Source: Lachnospiraceae bacterium (GTDB lineage: Bacteria; Bacillota; Clostridia; Lachnospirales; Lachnospiraceae). From it: a stretch of 64,000 nt of DNA. The stretch lies in NCBI GenBank assembly GCA_024695145.1, contig JAILIS010000002.1, positions 1 to 64,000 on the forward strand. Direction: 5' to 3'. The notes under the pieces are model-generated. The model ran no database searches, was not told the origin of the DNA, and saw only the letters and a list, made by a program, of their open reading frames with translations. The translations under genes were made by a program, and so were the position numbers. Shown piece by piece: positions 14,335 to 23,653 of the stretch (the first letter of the stretch is position 1; every line of letters begins with the position of its first letter).

Positions 14335-16375
14335 CTTCAGTCCTTTCTTCGGGCCTCTCTTCAGGCTCTTCTATCGAAAGATTGCTTCCCGGCCTTCCTT
14401 TGCATTTATACATCTGGGCATCTGCACGTCTGTATATCTCGTCGTAATTGTCGCTGATCGTTCCGTTCTTCGTCTCAACGAGCGCCGCTCCGAGACTGAT
14501 GGTAACGGAACCTTTCGGAATGTTCGGAAGTTCGATCCTGGCTATGTTTTCAAAAAGCCTTGCTATCCTTATCTTTGCAAGATCCCGTGTGCCCACGCCT
14601 CTCATGTAGATTGCAAATTCGTCTCCTCCGAGTCTCATGAATATATCATCCGATCGAAAGCTTGCCTTTATGGCGCCGGCTACCGCCACAAGTGTATCGT
14701 CGCCCGTCTGATGGCCGAAAGTATCATTGATCTTCTTGAATTCGTCAACATCGAATAGACAGAATATTCCGCCTATCCCTTCATTCATCAGGAGCTTTAT
14801 CTGAGATTCGCCGCATCTTCTGTTGGCTATGCCGGTAAGCGCATCAGTCTCGGACAGGGTGCGGAGCCTGTCCTCAAGAAGCTTGCCCTGTGTGATATCG
14901 GTAAAGCAGGTTATCATGGCAGTGGTTCCGTCCAGAAGATCGACCCTCTTGACCTCGGCCATGAGATACCGCATATCTTCCTCATTTCCCTCCGTATACG
15001 ATACGGTCTGATAATCGAATGATCCGCCGTTTTTCTCTACTTCGAGAAATCTCTTCTTAACATCCTCCGATGTTTTGATCGGTGTATTTTTCCAGAAATC
15101 GAACACTTCCATCCCTATGGGATCCATACCCTGATGGTTGAACATCTCAAGTGCCACATCATTGGCGATTATGATCTTACGCTCACGGGATGCGACAACG
15201 CCGGTTGACTGCATCTTGATGAGCTCACCAAGCACGGCGTTCTCATCCCTGTACGCCCTCGACAGGGCCTCTTCATATTCAAGTTCCTTCTTCTTCCTGG
15301 TATCTATCGACTGAATCGCAAGAATGACTTTCTTCAGCATATGTGTGGCGTCGCGTTCAGCAGCGATGAAGCTTAAGGTACACCATCCCAGTCCTTTGGA
15401 ACGGTACTGGATACTTACCATATTTTCGTCCTTCATCTTTTCATCAAGGAGCTCTATATCCGCAAAGTCCATCATATCATCAAGATACTCAGGTTCAACG
15501 CTTTGGGAAAGAACCTTCAGGATCTTCTCACGTATGGGCATGTTCGGCTCCATCAGATCGTTGGCAAACGTTGTTGACTTGACGGGAATGTCCCGCCCGG
15601 TCTCAAGATCTATCAGGACCACCGATACATAGCTTCGGGAGAGTGCTTCAAATCCCATATACGTATCTTTTGAAACTGTCTCAAACCTTTCCGCATTCCT
15701 TATCTTGACTATTATCATCATTCCGTCAAATACTATGACTGCCGATACCATCATTGATACGGAATAATAGGGGTAACTGATGTCATAATACCGGAGTATA
15801 ACAAATACCACGGGGACCAGAGCGCACCCGAGAACCGCCATCTTGAACCGGAGACTGCGTCCATGCCGGTTTCTGATCACAAAATAGACTATCTTGATAA
15901 ACGCAGCTGCGAAATAGAAAAACTGTATCGCAAACAGCCATGATCTGTACGGCCCCGGGATGTATGTTCCGTTATCGTCGATCCTGAATACGGAATTCCC
16001 GAAAGTCTGGGTACAAAGCAGTGCCAGTCCGAGAACAAGCGGGATACACTGAGCCAGCGTGAACATGACGGACTCCCTGTATCCGAAGTAACTTGTGAGG
16101 AATATACACCAGAAAGTCACCGCGAACAGGACCAGGAGATTGATAAGGAACAGTACCATCCAGCATACCCCTGTTCCGACGACTATGGTCTTCGTACTGA
16201 TCAGGCCCCAGAACGATTCCAGCATACAGTACGCAATGAACATGACGAGAAGAACAGAAAAATATTTCCTGTTCCTGTCATCATGATCCGATGTCATATT
16301 GTTGCATATGAGAATAGCAGTGCACACCAGTGCGCTGACAAGACTTGTTATCGCAAAATAATTGCCTTCAAGCAT
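14321..16375 (-). CDS. Membrane 7TM sensor - PAS - GGDEF diguanylate cyclase
   Basis: A 684-aa protein. Residues about 5-225 carry seven hydrophobic segments, like the 7TM sensor region of some histidine kinases. A linker region and a PAS-like domain follow (MQSTGVVASRERKIIIANDV near residue 390), then the GGDEF domain (FMRLGGDEFAIYM near residue 600). RSDD nine residues before GGDEF fits the RxxD product-inhibition site. The C-terminus is acidic. AAGGAATC precedes the ATG by about 9 bp. It is the first gene of an overlapping set with the radical SAM enzyme, which is unusual company for a cyclase. Confidence 0.92.
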   Translation of the reverse strand: MLEGNYFAITSLVSALVCTAILICNNMTSDHDDRNRKYFSVLLVMFIAYCMLESFWGLISTKTIVVGTGVCWMVLFLINLLVLFAVTFWCIFLTSYFGYRESVMFTLAQCIPLVLGLALLCTQTFGNSVFRIDDNGTYIPGPYRSWLFAIQFFYFAAAFIKIVYFVIRNRHGRSLRFKMAVLGCALVPVVFVILRYYDISYPYYSVSMMVSAVIVFDGMMIIVKIRNAERFETVSKDTYMGFEALSRSYVSVVLIDLETGRDIPVKSTTFANDLMEPNMPIREKILKVLSQSVEPEYLDDMMDFADIELLDEKMKDENMVSIQYRSKGLGWCTLSFIAAERDATHMLKKVILAIQSIDTRKKKELEYEEALSRAYRDENAVLGELIKMQSTGVVASRERKIIIANDVALEMFNHQGMDPIGMEVFDFWKNTPIKTSEDVKKRFLEVEKNGGSFDYQTVSYTEGNEEDMRYLMAEVKRVDLLDGTTAMITCFTDITQGKLLEDRLRTLSETDALTGIANRRCGESQIKLLMNEGIGGIFCLFDVDEFKKINDTFGHQTGDDTLVAVAGAIKASFRSDDIFMRLGGDEFAIYMRGVGTRDLAKIRIARLFENIARIELPNIPKGSVTISLGAALVETKNGTISDNYDEIYRRADAQMYKCKGRPGSNLSIEEPEERPEERTEDEES

Positions 16376-16475
16376 TTTTATGATTCCTTATTAATACTTT
16401 ATCGTTTTCTCAGCTATAATAATACCATATCCGTCGGCTGTTAGATAGATTTGTTCTGCGTGTGGCAAATACGGA

Positions 16476-17321
16476 TCACCTGCAAAGATCACGAAACCAG
16501 GAAGGAACATCCGCCGAAAAATCCTGGCCTCTTGACTCGATCTGCCGTCCGCGTATCCATTTTTTTACCGGGACGGGAAAATGGTCGAGCACAAACTGTT
16601 TCAGCCTGAGCACCCTCTCGGTCCGCCGCAGCTGCTCCTTCGTATCACGGAGTACACCGTGAGCTTCCCGTATCCGTGTTGTTTCCATTATCGTGTCATG
16701 ATATTTTACGCTCGATACACCGTCCGCCGTTGTGATGCACACAACAACACCCGCATCGGCAAAAAGAAGTCCCAGATCGTGTACCGTCAGCAGAAAATCA
16801 TAATCCGCGCAGAACCGGTATCCGGTGACAAACGGATGCTCGCGCAGGATATCCGTTCTTGCAAATACCGACTGATGTGAAAACGGCATCATTTCTTCTA
16901 TCCGCTCGGGTGATTTCTGATACCTGAAAAACCGGCCGTATTCATATACCGCACAATCACCGTAGATGATCGCGGGCGATCCCGTCATCTTTTGAGAAAC
17001 AGCGTCAACAACCGAGGAACTGTAAAAGCAGTCTCCGGCATTCATGAAATTGACATAACCGCCTTCGGCGTAAGCCACAGCTTTGTTCATGGCATCGTAA
17101 ATGCCGCTGTCCGGTTCGCTGTGATATTTAAAAGGGATGTTCTTCGATCTGAACTTTTCCCTGTAGGACTCTATGATCTTATGCGTTTCATCGGTTGAGC
17201 CGCCGTCCTCTATAATGTACTCCATATCCGCATTATCCTGCGCGAGTACCGATTCCATCGTGACCGGCAGCAGAGCGGCTGCGTTATAACAAACTGTGAT
17301 CACACTGATTTTGCATTTCAT
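16476..17321 (-). CDS. Family 2 glycosyltransferase
   Basis: A 281-aa GT-A fold transferase that moves a sugar from a nucleotide donor to an envelope glycan. The donor-binding start is ISVITVCYNAA, the diphosphate region is EYIIEDGGSTD, and the metal motif is FMNAGDCF in place of the common DSDD. WcaA-like colanic-type transferases share this layout. The ATG at 17321 is preferred over GTG at 17330 because GAAAGAG is then 8-9 bp upstream. It follows metY by 32 bp. The 100 bp after its stop hold only the leader of the GGDEF gene. Confidence 0.9.
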   Translation of the reverse strand: MKCKISVITVCYNAAALLPVTMESVLAQDNADMEYIIEDGGSTDETHKIIESYREKFRSKNIPFKYHSEPDSGIYDAMNKAVAYAEGGYVNFMNAGDCFYSSSVVDAVSQKMTGSPAIIYGDCAVYEYGRFFRYQKSPERIEEMMPFSHQSVFARTDILREHPFVTGYRFCADYDFLLTVHDLGLLFADAGVVVCITTADGVSSVKYHDTIMETTRIREAHGVLRDTKEQLRRTERVLRLKQFVLDHFPVPVKKWIRGRQIESRGQDFSADVPSWFRDLCR

Positions 17322-17353
17322 GTCTGACACTCTTTCGTAACAGTACCTGCGGA

Positions 17354-18631
17354 TCAGATAAGGTCAAGCGCCTGCTTCAGATCGGCGATCAGATCATCGG
17401 CATTTTCAAGGCCGACCGAATAACGGATAAGGTCGGGTGATATGCCGGCTTCCGTAAGCTGTTCGTCCGAAAGCTGGCGGTGTGTATGGCTGGCCGGGTG
17501 CAACAGGCATGTACGCGCATCCGCCACATGAGTGGCAATGGTCGCAAGCTTAAGTGAATCCATGAATTCGATGCATCGGCTGCGGCCTCCCTTTACCGCA
17601 AAGCACATAACACCGCACGAACCGTTCGGAAGGTATTTCTTTGCAAGCTCATGATAATCATCTTCCGGAAGATCGGGATAATGTACCCATGCAACCTTCT
17701 CGTGGGCATTCAGGAATGAGGCGATCTTAAGCGCATTCTCGCAATGACGCTGTATGCGGACATGAAGTGATTCAAGTCCCGCATTTACGTAAAAAGCATT
17801 TTGCGGAGACTGGATACATCCGAAATCCCTCATGAGCTGGGCGGTTGCTTTTGTTATGTATGCACCCTTTCCGAACCTTTCGGCATATACGATACCGTGA
17901 TAGCTTTCGTCGGGTGTGGTAAGCCCGGGGAACTTATCGGCATGCGCCATCCAGTCGAAATTGCCGCTGTCAACTATCGCTCCGCCGACACTGATGGCGT
18001 GACCGTCTATGTATTTCGTTGTCGAATGTGTAACGATATCCGCGCCCCATTCGATCGGCCTGCAGTTGACGGGCGTGGCAAATGTATTGTCGACAATGAG
18101 CGGAACACCATGACTGTGAGCAAGACGGGCAAATTTCTCTATGTCGAGAACCGAGCATACAGGATTGGTGATCGTCTCGCCGAACACTGCTTTGGTATTC
18201 GGTCTGAAAAATCCGGCAAGCTCTTCTTCCGAAAGATTCTGATCCACAAAGGTACATTCGATACCCATCTTCGCCATGGTCACGCAGAACAGATTATAGG
18301 TGCCGCCGTAGATCGAACTTGATGCTATAAAATGATCTCCCGCCTCGCAGACGTTAAATATCGCAAAGAAATTTGCAGCCTGTCCGGAAGACGTGAGCAT
18401 ACCCGCGTATCCGCCCTCAAGCGCCGTAAGCTTTTTTGCGGCCAGATCGTTTGTGGGATTTTGCAGACGTGTGTAGAAATACCCTTCCGTCTCAAGGTCA
18501 AAAAGTGCCCCCATATCGTCGCTCGATGCGTATTTCCACGTTGTGCTTTGCCAGATCGGAAGCTGCCGCGGCTCTCCGTTTTTCGGCTCGTATCCTTCAT
18601 GAAGACATTTGGTCTCTATGCTTGTGCTCAT
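17354..18631 (-). CDS. metY: O-acetylhomoserine sulfhydrylase (Cys/Met metabolism PLP enzyme)
   Basis: A 425-aa PLP enzyme that makes homocysteine from O-acetylhomoserine and sulfide. The start SIETKCLHEGYEP and QLPIWQSTTWKY are typical; the PLP Lys is in VTHSTTKYIDGH near residue 207, and the C-terminal half has THVADARTCLLHPASHTHRQ. Length and these motifs fit MetY better than cystathionine lyases. AAAGGAG lies 10 bp before the ATG. It sits between glycosyltransferase genes with 44- and 32-bp gaps. No T-box or SAM riboswitch is seen in the short upstream gap. Confidence 0.92.
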   Translation of the reverse strand: MSTSIETKCLHEGYEPKNGEPRQLPIWQSTTWKYASSDDMGALFDLETEGYFYTRLQNPTNDLAAKKLTALEGGYAGMLTSSGQAANFFAIFNVCEAGDHFIASSSIYGGTYNLFCVTMAKMGIECTFVDQNLSEEELAGFFRPNTKAVFGETITNPVCSVLDIEKFARLAHSHGVPLIVDNTFATPVNCRPIEWGADIVTHSTTKYIDGHAISVGGAIVDSGNFDWMAHADKFPGLTTPDESYHGIVYAERFGKGAYITKATAQLMRDFGCIQSPQNAFYVNAGLESLHVRIQRHCENALKIASFLNAHEKVAWVHYPDLPEDDYHELAKKYLPNGSCGVMCFAVKGGRSRCIEFMDSLKLATIATHVADARTCLLHPASHTHRQLSDEQLTEAGISPDLIRYSVGLENADDLIADLKQALDLI

Positions 18632-18675
18632 ACTTATTCATTCTCCTTTTATCGAAATTGTTGTTTACGATCTTT

Positions 18676-19719
18676 CTAGCGCACGAACAGATAGTACATC
18701 CGCGCAAACGGGCGCAGCATATGGGTGCGCAGAAGTTTTACAAACAGCCATACGCCGGCACGGTGACGGAGCTGCAGCTCGCGGCAGCGGAATATCCCCA
18801 CATAGGGATTACGATAGTATCCGGGAAGCTTTTCCGGAACAAGCCGCTGGGCATAAGCGCACAGTTCATCTATCAGTTCATTGCTGTACTTACAGCCGCT
18901 GTATTTGTTAAGAGCCGCCTGCATGTGCTCGCGGTTCCCCAGGAATATGAAATATGTCAGAAAGCTCAGCACCGTGAATTCGTATACATCATGATCGTTT
19001 ACTTCATCGCGGTGTTCGTTGATGTATGTAAGTGCCTCCTCAAGTCCTTCATACGGAACCTTTTGCGATACTACGGCGCATGACATCGAACTTCCGCCGT
19101 GAACAACCTGAAAATGTCCGGTATACGGAAGTATCACGAGATTGCGGCACAGAAACAACGCCTTCAGGTTAAACGGATTATCCTCATAAAGCTTGCCGTC
19201 CACAAACCGGATATTATGTCTGTTCAGAAAACTGCGGCTGTATATCTTGCCGTGAGGAGACAGCCTTCTGAGCGGATAGTCGGGAAAACGGTCCACGGGA
19301 TAATTGAGATTTTCTATGACCACGCCGTTCTCATCAATGTAGTGGGAACCGGTCAGGACAACCTCGCTGTTATTTGCCCTGGCAGTTTCGATAAGCGTTT
19401 CAAGATAGTCGACCGATGCATAATCGTCACTGTCCCAGAAAACGATATACTCACCCTTAGCATGGGAAAGTGCCAGATTCCTGGCTGTTGACTGCCCGCC
19501 GTTCTCCTTATGAAAGACGGTGATGATGTCGGGATATTCGGCGCAGTATTTGTCAAGAAGCGCCGGGGTACCGTCAGTACTGCCGTCATCGACCATGATG
19601 ATCTCGTAGTCGGAAAAGGTCTGGGCGAAGATGGAACTCATCGTCTTTCTCAGATATTTTTCTGTATTGTAGCACGGCATCACGATCGAGATCGCCGGCT
19701 GCGAATTGTTTTCACTCAT
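18676..19719 (-). CDS. Family 2 glycosyltransferase
   Basis: A 347-aa GT-A transferase. The start ISIVMPCYNTEKYLRKTMSS is the donor site, IIMVDDGSTDGT the diphosphate loop, and FWDSDDYAS the metal-binding DxD, near residue 95. The C-terminal 100 residues are basic and helical and may bind the membrane. AAGGATC lies about 10 bp before the ATG. It follows another GT2 gene by 35 bp; the pair is similar in plan and probably acts on the same cell-surface polymer. Confidence 0.92.
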   Translation of the reverse strand: MSENNSQPAISIVMPCYNTEKYLRKTMSSIFAQTFSDYEIIMVDDGSTDGTPALLDKYCAEYPDIITVFHKENGGQSTARNLALSHAKGEYIVFWDSDDYASVDYLETLIETARANNSEVVLTGSHYIDENGVVIENLNYPVDRFPDYPLRRLSPHGKIYSRSFLNRHNIRFVDGKLYEDNPFNLKALFLCRNLVILPYTGHFQVVHGGSSMSCAVVSQKVPYEGLEEALTYINEHRDEVNDHDVYEFTVLSFLTYFIFLGNREHMQAALNKYSGCKYSNELIDELCAYAQRLVPEKLPGYYRNPYVGIFRCRELQLRHRAGVWLFVKLLRTHMLRPFARMYYLFVR

Positions 19720-19754
19720 ATTGTCTGTGATCCTTTATATCCCGGATGTTTTCC

Positions 19755-20807
19755 TCACTGCCTCTGTAATCTTGCATATACACTGTAGAACATCGCGAGC
19801 AGCGTAAACATCCCGTGTCTGATCAGAAAGAGCGGGATCCTCCTTGCAAATGTCAGGTGCTGCGTTCTCAGATTCGAAAACGCTTCGGCATAAGGCTCGG
19901 TGTGCGATGCCCTGCCAAGCGAACGTATGCGTTCTTTAAACGGCAGAGGGTTGGCCGGATTGAGATAATCCATATCCATGCTCTCAAGAAAGAAGAACAT
20001 ACATCTCATATAGAAAACCTGCATATACAGATCTGATTTTCCGGCCGCCGTAAGATGATCCTTCATCGCATTAAGGGATGCCGTAAATACATCGATCCCT
20101 CCCGGTCTGTATACATACGTTGCGGATGTAGTGATCTGTCTGTAGAAATAATAAAATCCGTTAAGGTTTCCTATATGCTCGGCCCTGTCAAATACCCTGA
20201 GATTAAACTCCATATCCTCGGCACGCTTAAGGCCCTGTATATAGCGAAGAGAATTCTTCTCAAGAAAGCTTCTCAGATAAAGCTTGGCACAGGCGGATCC
20301 CGCTGCATCCGCACTTGCCGGCGGACACTTAAAGAACGGCAGTATACCGACCATCACTTTCAGCTGAACTTCTTCCTTCTGCTCTTTTGAAAAGTGCCCG
20401 ATATCTTCGGTATACGGCAGGAACTGTACCCTGCGGCTTCCCGTCACCCTGTACAGCCCGAACATAAGAACCTCCAGGGAATTCTTTTCGGCAAAATCCG
20501 TTATCTTCTCAAAACAGTCCGGCGTGATCGTATCGTCAGAGTCTACAAACGTCACATATTTTCCGCTGCATGCGTCAAGAGCGCGGTTTCTCGCCCCGGC
20601 AACACCGGTGTTTTCCTGATGTATGATCTTAACTTCCGCTTCGCGAAAATCATAATCATCGATATATTTTCCGATGCCGGCATCAGCACCGTCATCGACT
20701 ATGATCAGCTCATAATCGGTCATGCTCTGGCCGAGAATACTCTCAAAGCATTCCGAAAGATACGCTTTATCGACATTGTATACCGGAACCACAACCGACA
20801 ACAGCAT
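19755..20807 (-). CDS. Family 2 glycosyltransferase
   Basis: A 350-aa GT-A transferase. LSVVVPVYNVDKAYLSECFE starts the donor site, LIIVDDGADAG is the diphosphate loop and TFVDSDDTITPD the DxD motif, near residue 89. The C-terminus ends in a hydrophobic, basic segment (IPLFLIRHGMFTLLAMFY), probably an in-plane membrane anchor. The ATG at 20807 is 4 bp after the GtrB-type gene stop, with GAGGA 8-9 bp upstream; the longer reading lacks family support. Confidence 0.92.
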   Translation of the reverse strand: MLLSVVVPVYNVDKAYLSECFESILGQSMTDYELIIVDDGADAGIGKYIDDYDFREAEVKIIHQENTGVAGARNRALDACSGKYVTFVDSDDTITPDCFEKITDFAEKNSLEVLMFGLYRVTGSRRVQFLPYTEDIGHFSKEQKEEVQLKVMVGILPFFKCPPASADAAGSACAKLYLRSFLEKNSLRYIQGLKRAEDMEFNLRVFDRAEHIGNLNGFYYFYRQITTSATYVYRPGGIDVFTASLNAMKDHLTAAGKSDLYMQVFYMRCMFFFLESMDMDYLNPANPLPFKERIRSLGRASHTEPYAEAFSNLRTQHLTFARRIPLFLIRHGMFTLLAMFYSVYARLQRQ

Positions 20808-20811
20808 GGGA

Positions 20812-21750
20812 TCAGTCCTCTTCCCTTGCGATGAAGATAGGTCTGTTCTTGGTCTCAAGATAAGTCTTGCCAAGATATGCGCCGACTATTCCGGTACACA
20901 AAAGCTGAGTCCCGGAAAAGAAAACAATGATACAGATCATAGAAGGCCAGCCGCTTGTCGGGTCTCCGAACAGAAGTGTCTTGATGACTATGAATACGAT
21001 CAGTAAAAATGCAAAAGCGGTCACGATAAATCCGAGAGTGATGACAAAAGAAAGCGGCGCAGTGGAAAATCCGAGGATCGCTTCAAAAGAATACCGAAGC
21101 AGTCCGAAGAATGACCATTTGGTCTCACCCGCGATCCTTTCAACATTTTCAAACTCTATCCATTTAGTCCGGAATCCGACCCAGCTGTATATACCTTTTG
21201 TAAATCTGTTGCTTTCTCCGAGTTCCAAAATAGCATCAACCATTTTGCGGGACATGATCCTGTAATCCCTTGCTCCGTCCACAAACTCCACGTCGCTTAT
21301 ATTGTTCATGAGCTTGTAGAAAAGTCTTGCAAAGAAAGACCTTATCTTAGGCTCTCCTTTTCTTGTCACGCGTCTTGTGGCGGCGGAATCATACCCTTCC
21401 TTTACCACAGCTTCATACATCTGAGGAAGAAGATGCGGCGGATCCTGGAGATCCGCGTCCATGCACACTACATGGTCGCCGGCTGATTTTTGCAGGCCGG
21501 CATACAACGCCGCTTCCTTGCCGAAGTTTCTCGAGAACGACAGATAACGTACTCTGCTGTCCTGTCCGCGAAGCTTTTTGACAACGTCCATTGTCCCATC
21601 CGAAGATCCGTCATCAATAAAAATGTACTCAAATGAAAGATCAGGGTAACTGCGCGTAAGCTCATCAGATACCTTTGTGATCTCTTGATAAAAGAAGGGG
21701 ATGGCCTTCTCCTCGTTATAACATGGAACTACTACCGAAAGCAGACTCAT
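20812..21750 (-). CDS. GtrB/DPM1-type polyprenyl-phosphate glycosyltransferase
   Basis: A 312-aa GT2 enzyme with two C-terminal membrane segments (about residues 230-255 and 265-290). Members charge undecaprenyl phosphate with a hexose for use outside the membrane. LSVVVPCYNEEKAIPFF, FIDDGSSDGTMDVV, FSRNFGKEAAL and CMDADLQDPP are the standard DPM1 motifs. The ATG overlaps the U32 gene stop (ATGA) with AAGGAG upstream. A lipid-linked sugar made here could feed a membrane transferase, such as the DUF6311 protein at 28986, but that is only a suggestion. Confidence 0.93.
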   Translation of the reverse strand: MSLLSVVVPCYNEEKAIPFFYQEITKVSDELTRSYPDLSFEYIFIDDGSSDGTMDVVKKLRGQDSRVRYLSFSRNFGKEAALYAGLQKSAGDHVVCMDADLQDPPHLLPQMYEAVVKEGYDSAATRRVTRKGEPKIRSFFARLFYKLMNNISDVEFVDGARDYRIMSRKMVDAILELGESNRFTKGIYSWVGFRTKWIEFENVERIAGETKWSFFGLLRYSFEAILGFSTAPLSFVITLGFIVTAFAFLLIVFIVIKTLLFGDPTSGWPSMICIIVFFSGTQLLCTGIVGAYLGKTYLETKNRPIFIAREED

Positions 21751-23012
21751 TTTTTCTCCTTGCCGGCATCTGTCCTTAATATATCGCCGGCTTCACAGCG
21801 CGTGCCCTGTCCGTTATCCAGTGTCACATAGATAACCTGACACGCATGATTGGCGCTCTCCTGGCAGATTCCGTCTTCGCTCTCTATCCTGCTTACCGAA
21901 ACGGAAATATCCGATCCGTCCGGTTTCATTATCTCTATCGTATCGCCCACACAGAACTTGTTCTTCTGGGTAAGCTTTATCCTGCCGCCATCCGTGACTG
22001 CCTCCACCGTCCCGAGAAATACGCTCTCCACAACATACGTGCTGTTATCGTATATCTGGGCACTCTCTTTCGGATCTCCGAAATAAAATCCCGTGGTAAA
22101 CTGTCTGTAGGTACATTTTCCTATCTCACTTCTGTACCATGGCAGATTGTTGTTGTACAGCTCCTCAGATTCGAACCAGTCATCTATGGCTCTGCGGTAT
22201 GTTCTTGCAACCGTCGCCACATACAGTGCGGTCTTCATCCTTCCCTCTATCTTGAAGCTGTCGATACCGGCAGCGGCAAGTTCTGGAATGTGCTCGATCA
22301 TATTCAGGTCTTTGGAATTGAATATGAAAGTCCCGCGGTCATTTTCCACTACGGGCATATACTCACCGGGACGCATCTCTTCCACGACCGCATATTTCCA
22401 TCTGCACGGATGCGTGCACTCACCGAGATTGGCGCTCCTTCCGGTCATGTACGCAGACAGAAGACATCTTCCGGAATACGAAATACACATCGCACCATGT
22501 ACAAAGCATTCTATCTCCATATCCTCGGGGATATTCCTGCGTATACCGGCTATCTCATCAAGAGTCAGTTCCCTCGCGCACACGACCCTTTTCGCGCCCT
22601 GATCATGCCAGAACTTAAAAGTCATGTGATTGCAGTTGTTGGCCTGCGTGCTTATGTGTGCCGGTATGTCTTTGCATATTTCCCTGTGAAGCATGAACAT
22701 GCCCGGGTCGGCAATGATCACTCCGTCCGGGCGAAGATCTCTGAGTTCACGGAAATATTCACGTGCACTGTCCATATCCGGATCATGTGCCAGAATGTTA
22801 GCTGTGACATACACCTTCACTCCGTTCGCATGAGCCCACTCTATACCCTCCCGCATATCTTCCCGGGAAAAATTCTTGGCTTTCGCCCGAAGGGAAAAGG
22901 CTTCGCCTCCGATATATACAGCGTCGGCTCCGTACCTGACCGCCGTTTTGAGTACATCGAGACTGCCGGCCGGAACAAGCAGTTCGGGTTTTTTAACTGT
23001 GATCACCTGCAT
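21747..23012 (-). CDS. trhP: U32-family tRNA uridine hydroxylation protein
   Basis: A 421-aa member of the U32 (collagenase-like) family. In Bacillus and E. coli TrhP, with prephenate and iron-sulfur clusters, hydroxylates U34 of tRNA. The N-terminus KPELLVPAGSLDVLKTAVRY and the central FVHGAMCISYSGRCLLS, with NLGECTHPCRWKY (Cys-rich), are family hallmarks; the C-terminal beta-barrel binds the substrate. It overlaps trmR by 10 bp, the same pairing as yrrM with yrrN/yrrO in Bacillus. Bacillus has two U32 genes here; only one is present in this window. Confidence 0.92.
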   Translation of the reverse strand: MQVITVKKPELLVPAGSLDVLKTAVRYGADAVYIGGEAFSLRAKAKNFSREDMREGIEWAHANGVKVYVTANILAHDPDMDSAREYFRELRDLRPDGVIIADPGMFMLHREICKDIPAHISTQANNCNHMTFKFWHDQGAKRVVCARELTLDEIAGIRRNIPEDMEIECFVHGAMCISYSGRCLLSAYMTGRSANLGECTHPCRWKYAVVEEMRPGEYMPVVENDRGTFIFNSKDLNMIEHIPELAAAGIDSFKIEGRMKTALYVATVARTYRRAIDDWFESEELYNNNLPWYRSEIGKCTYRQFTTGFYFGDPKESAQIYDNSTYVVESVFLGTVEAVTDGGRIKLTQKNKFCVGDTIEIMKPDGSDISVSVSRIESEDGICQESANHACQVIYVTLDNGQGTRCEAGDILRTDAGKEKK

Positions 23013-23653
23013 TTTACGGACAGTGTCATGCCGTCTCCTATCGGAAGTATCGTGGTAGTAAATTCCTCATCTTCCGAAAGGGTCCTCAAAAACTGCCTCA
23101 TCCTCTCGTGAATGGTTCTGTCGCGCCTTCTGACCGCAAATCTTGAACTGACTATATCTCCGTCAAACAAAACGTTATCGGCTACAAGCACACCGCCCGG
23201 TACCAGAAGTTTTCTGCACGGCGTAAGATATGCCGGATACTGGCCCTTGGCTGCGTCAATAAAGATCATGTCGTATGATCTTTGCTCATCCGCAAATCTC
23301 TCAAGTATTTCCTGCGCATCTCCGGTTATCAGGCTGATCCGGTCATCCATGCCCGCACTCTTTATATTTTCACGTGCGGCTTCTATGCGCTTTTCATAAT
23401 TCTCTATCGTATCGATGAAGACATCCCCGCCGTATGTGGCCATAAAGATGGCGGAAAATCCAACTGCCGTGCCTATCTCAAGTATCCGTGACGGCTGCCT
23501 GTCGGCAAGGACAAATTTCAAAAGGCTCTGGGCCGGACGTCTGATGACAGGGATGCCCTGCTGCTTCGCATTGTTTTCCAGCTCAGTCAGAAAAGGAGTG
23601 TTATCGCTTTGAAGCGAATCGATATATGCGGCAGTCCTTTCGTCGGTAATCAC
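23003..23653 (-). CDS. trmR: tRNA 5-hydroxyuridine methyltransferase (O-methyltransferase family 3)
   Basis: A 216-aa class I SAM-dependent methyltransferase. RILEIGTAVGFSAIFMA is motif I, IDTIENYEKR the acidic loop, and MIFIDAAKGQYPAYL carries the metal-binding Asp typical of cation-dependent O-methyltransferases. Together with TrhP it forms 5-methoxyuridine in tRNA, based on the Bacillus pair YrrM/YrrN-O. The start is GTG overlapping the upstream stop (GTGA) with GGTGGCGG upstream. Confidence 0.9.
   Translation of the reverse strand: MITDERTAAYIDSLQSDNTPFLTELENNAKQQGIPVIRRPAQSLLKFVLADRQPSRILEIGTAVGFSAIFMATYGGDVFIDTIENYEKRIEAARENIKSAGMDDRISLITGDAQEILERFADEQRSYDMIFIDAAKGQYPAYLTPCRKLLVPGGVLVADNVLFDGDIVSSRFAVRRRDRTIHERMRQFLRTLSEDEEFTTTILPIGDGMTLSVKCR

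Noticed and set aside
18632..18675. SAM riboswitch or T-box before metY
   Set aside because: The gap is only 44 bp and holds just the ribosome site; no conserved riboswitch block is present.
21846..23111. Open frame of 421 codons on the plus strand opposite trhP
   Set aside because: It mirrors the U32 gene, has no ribosome site, and its product is rich in His and Arg as expected of an antisense reading.
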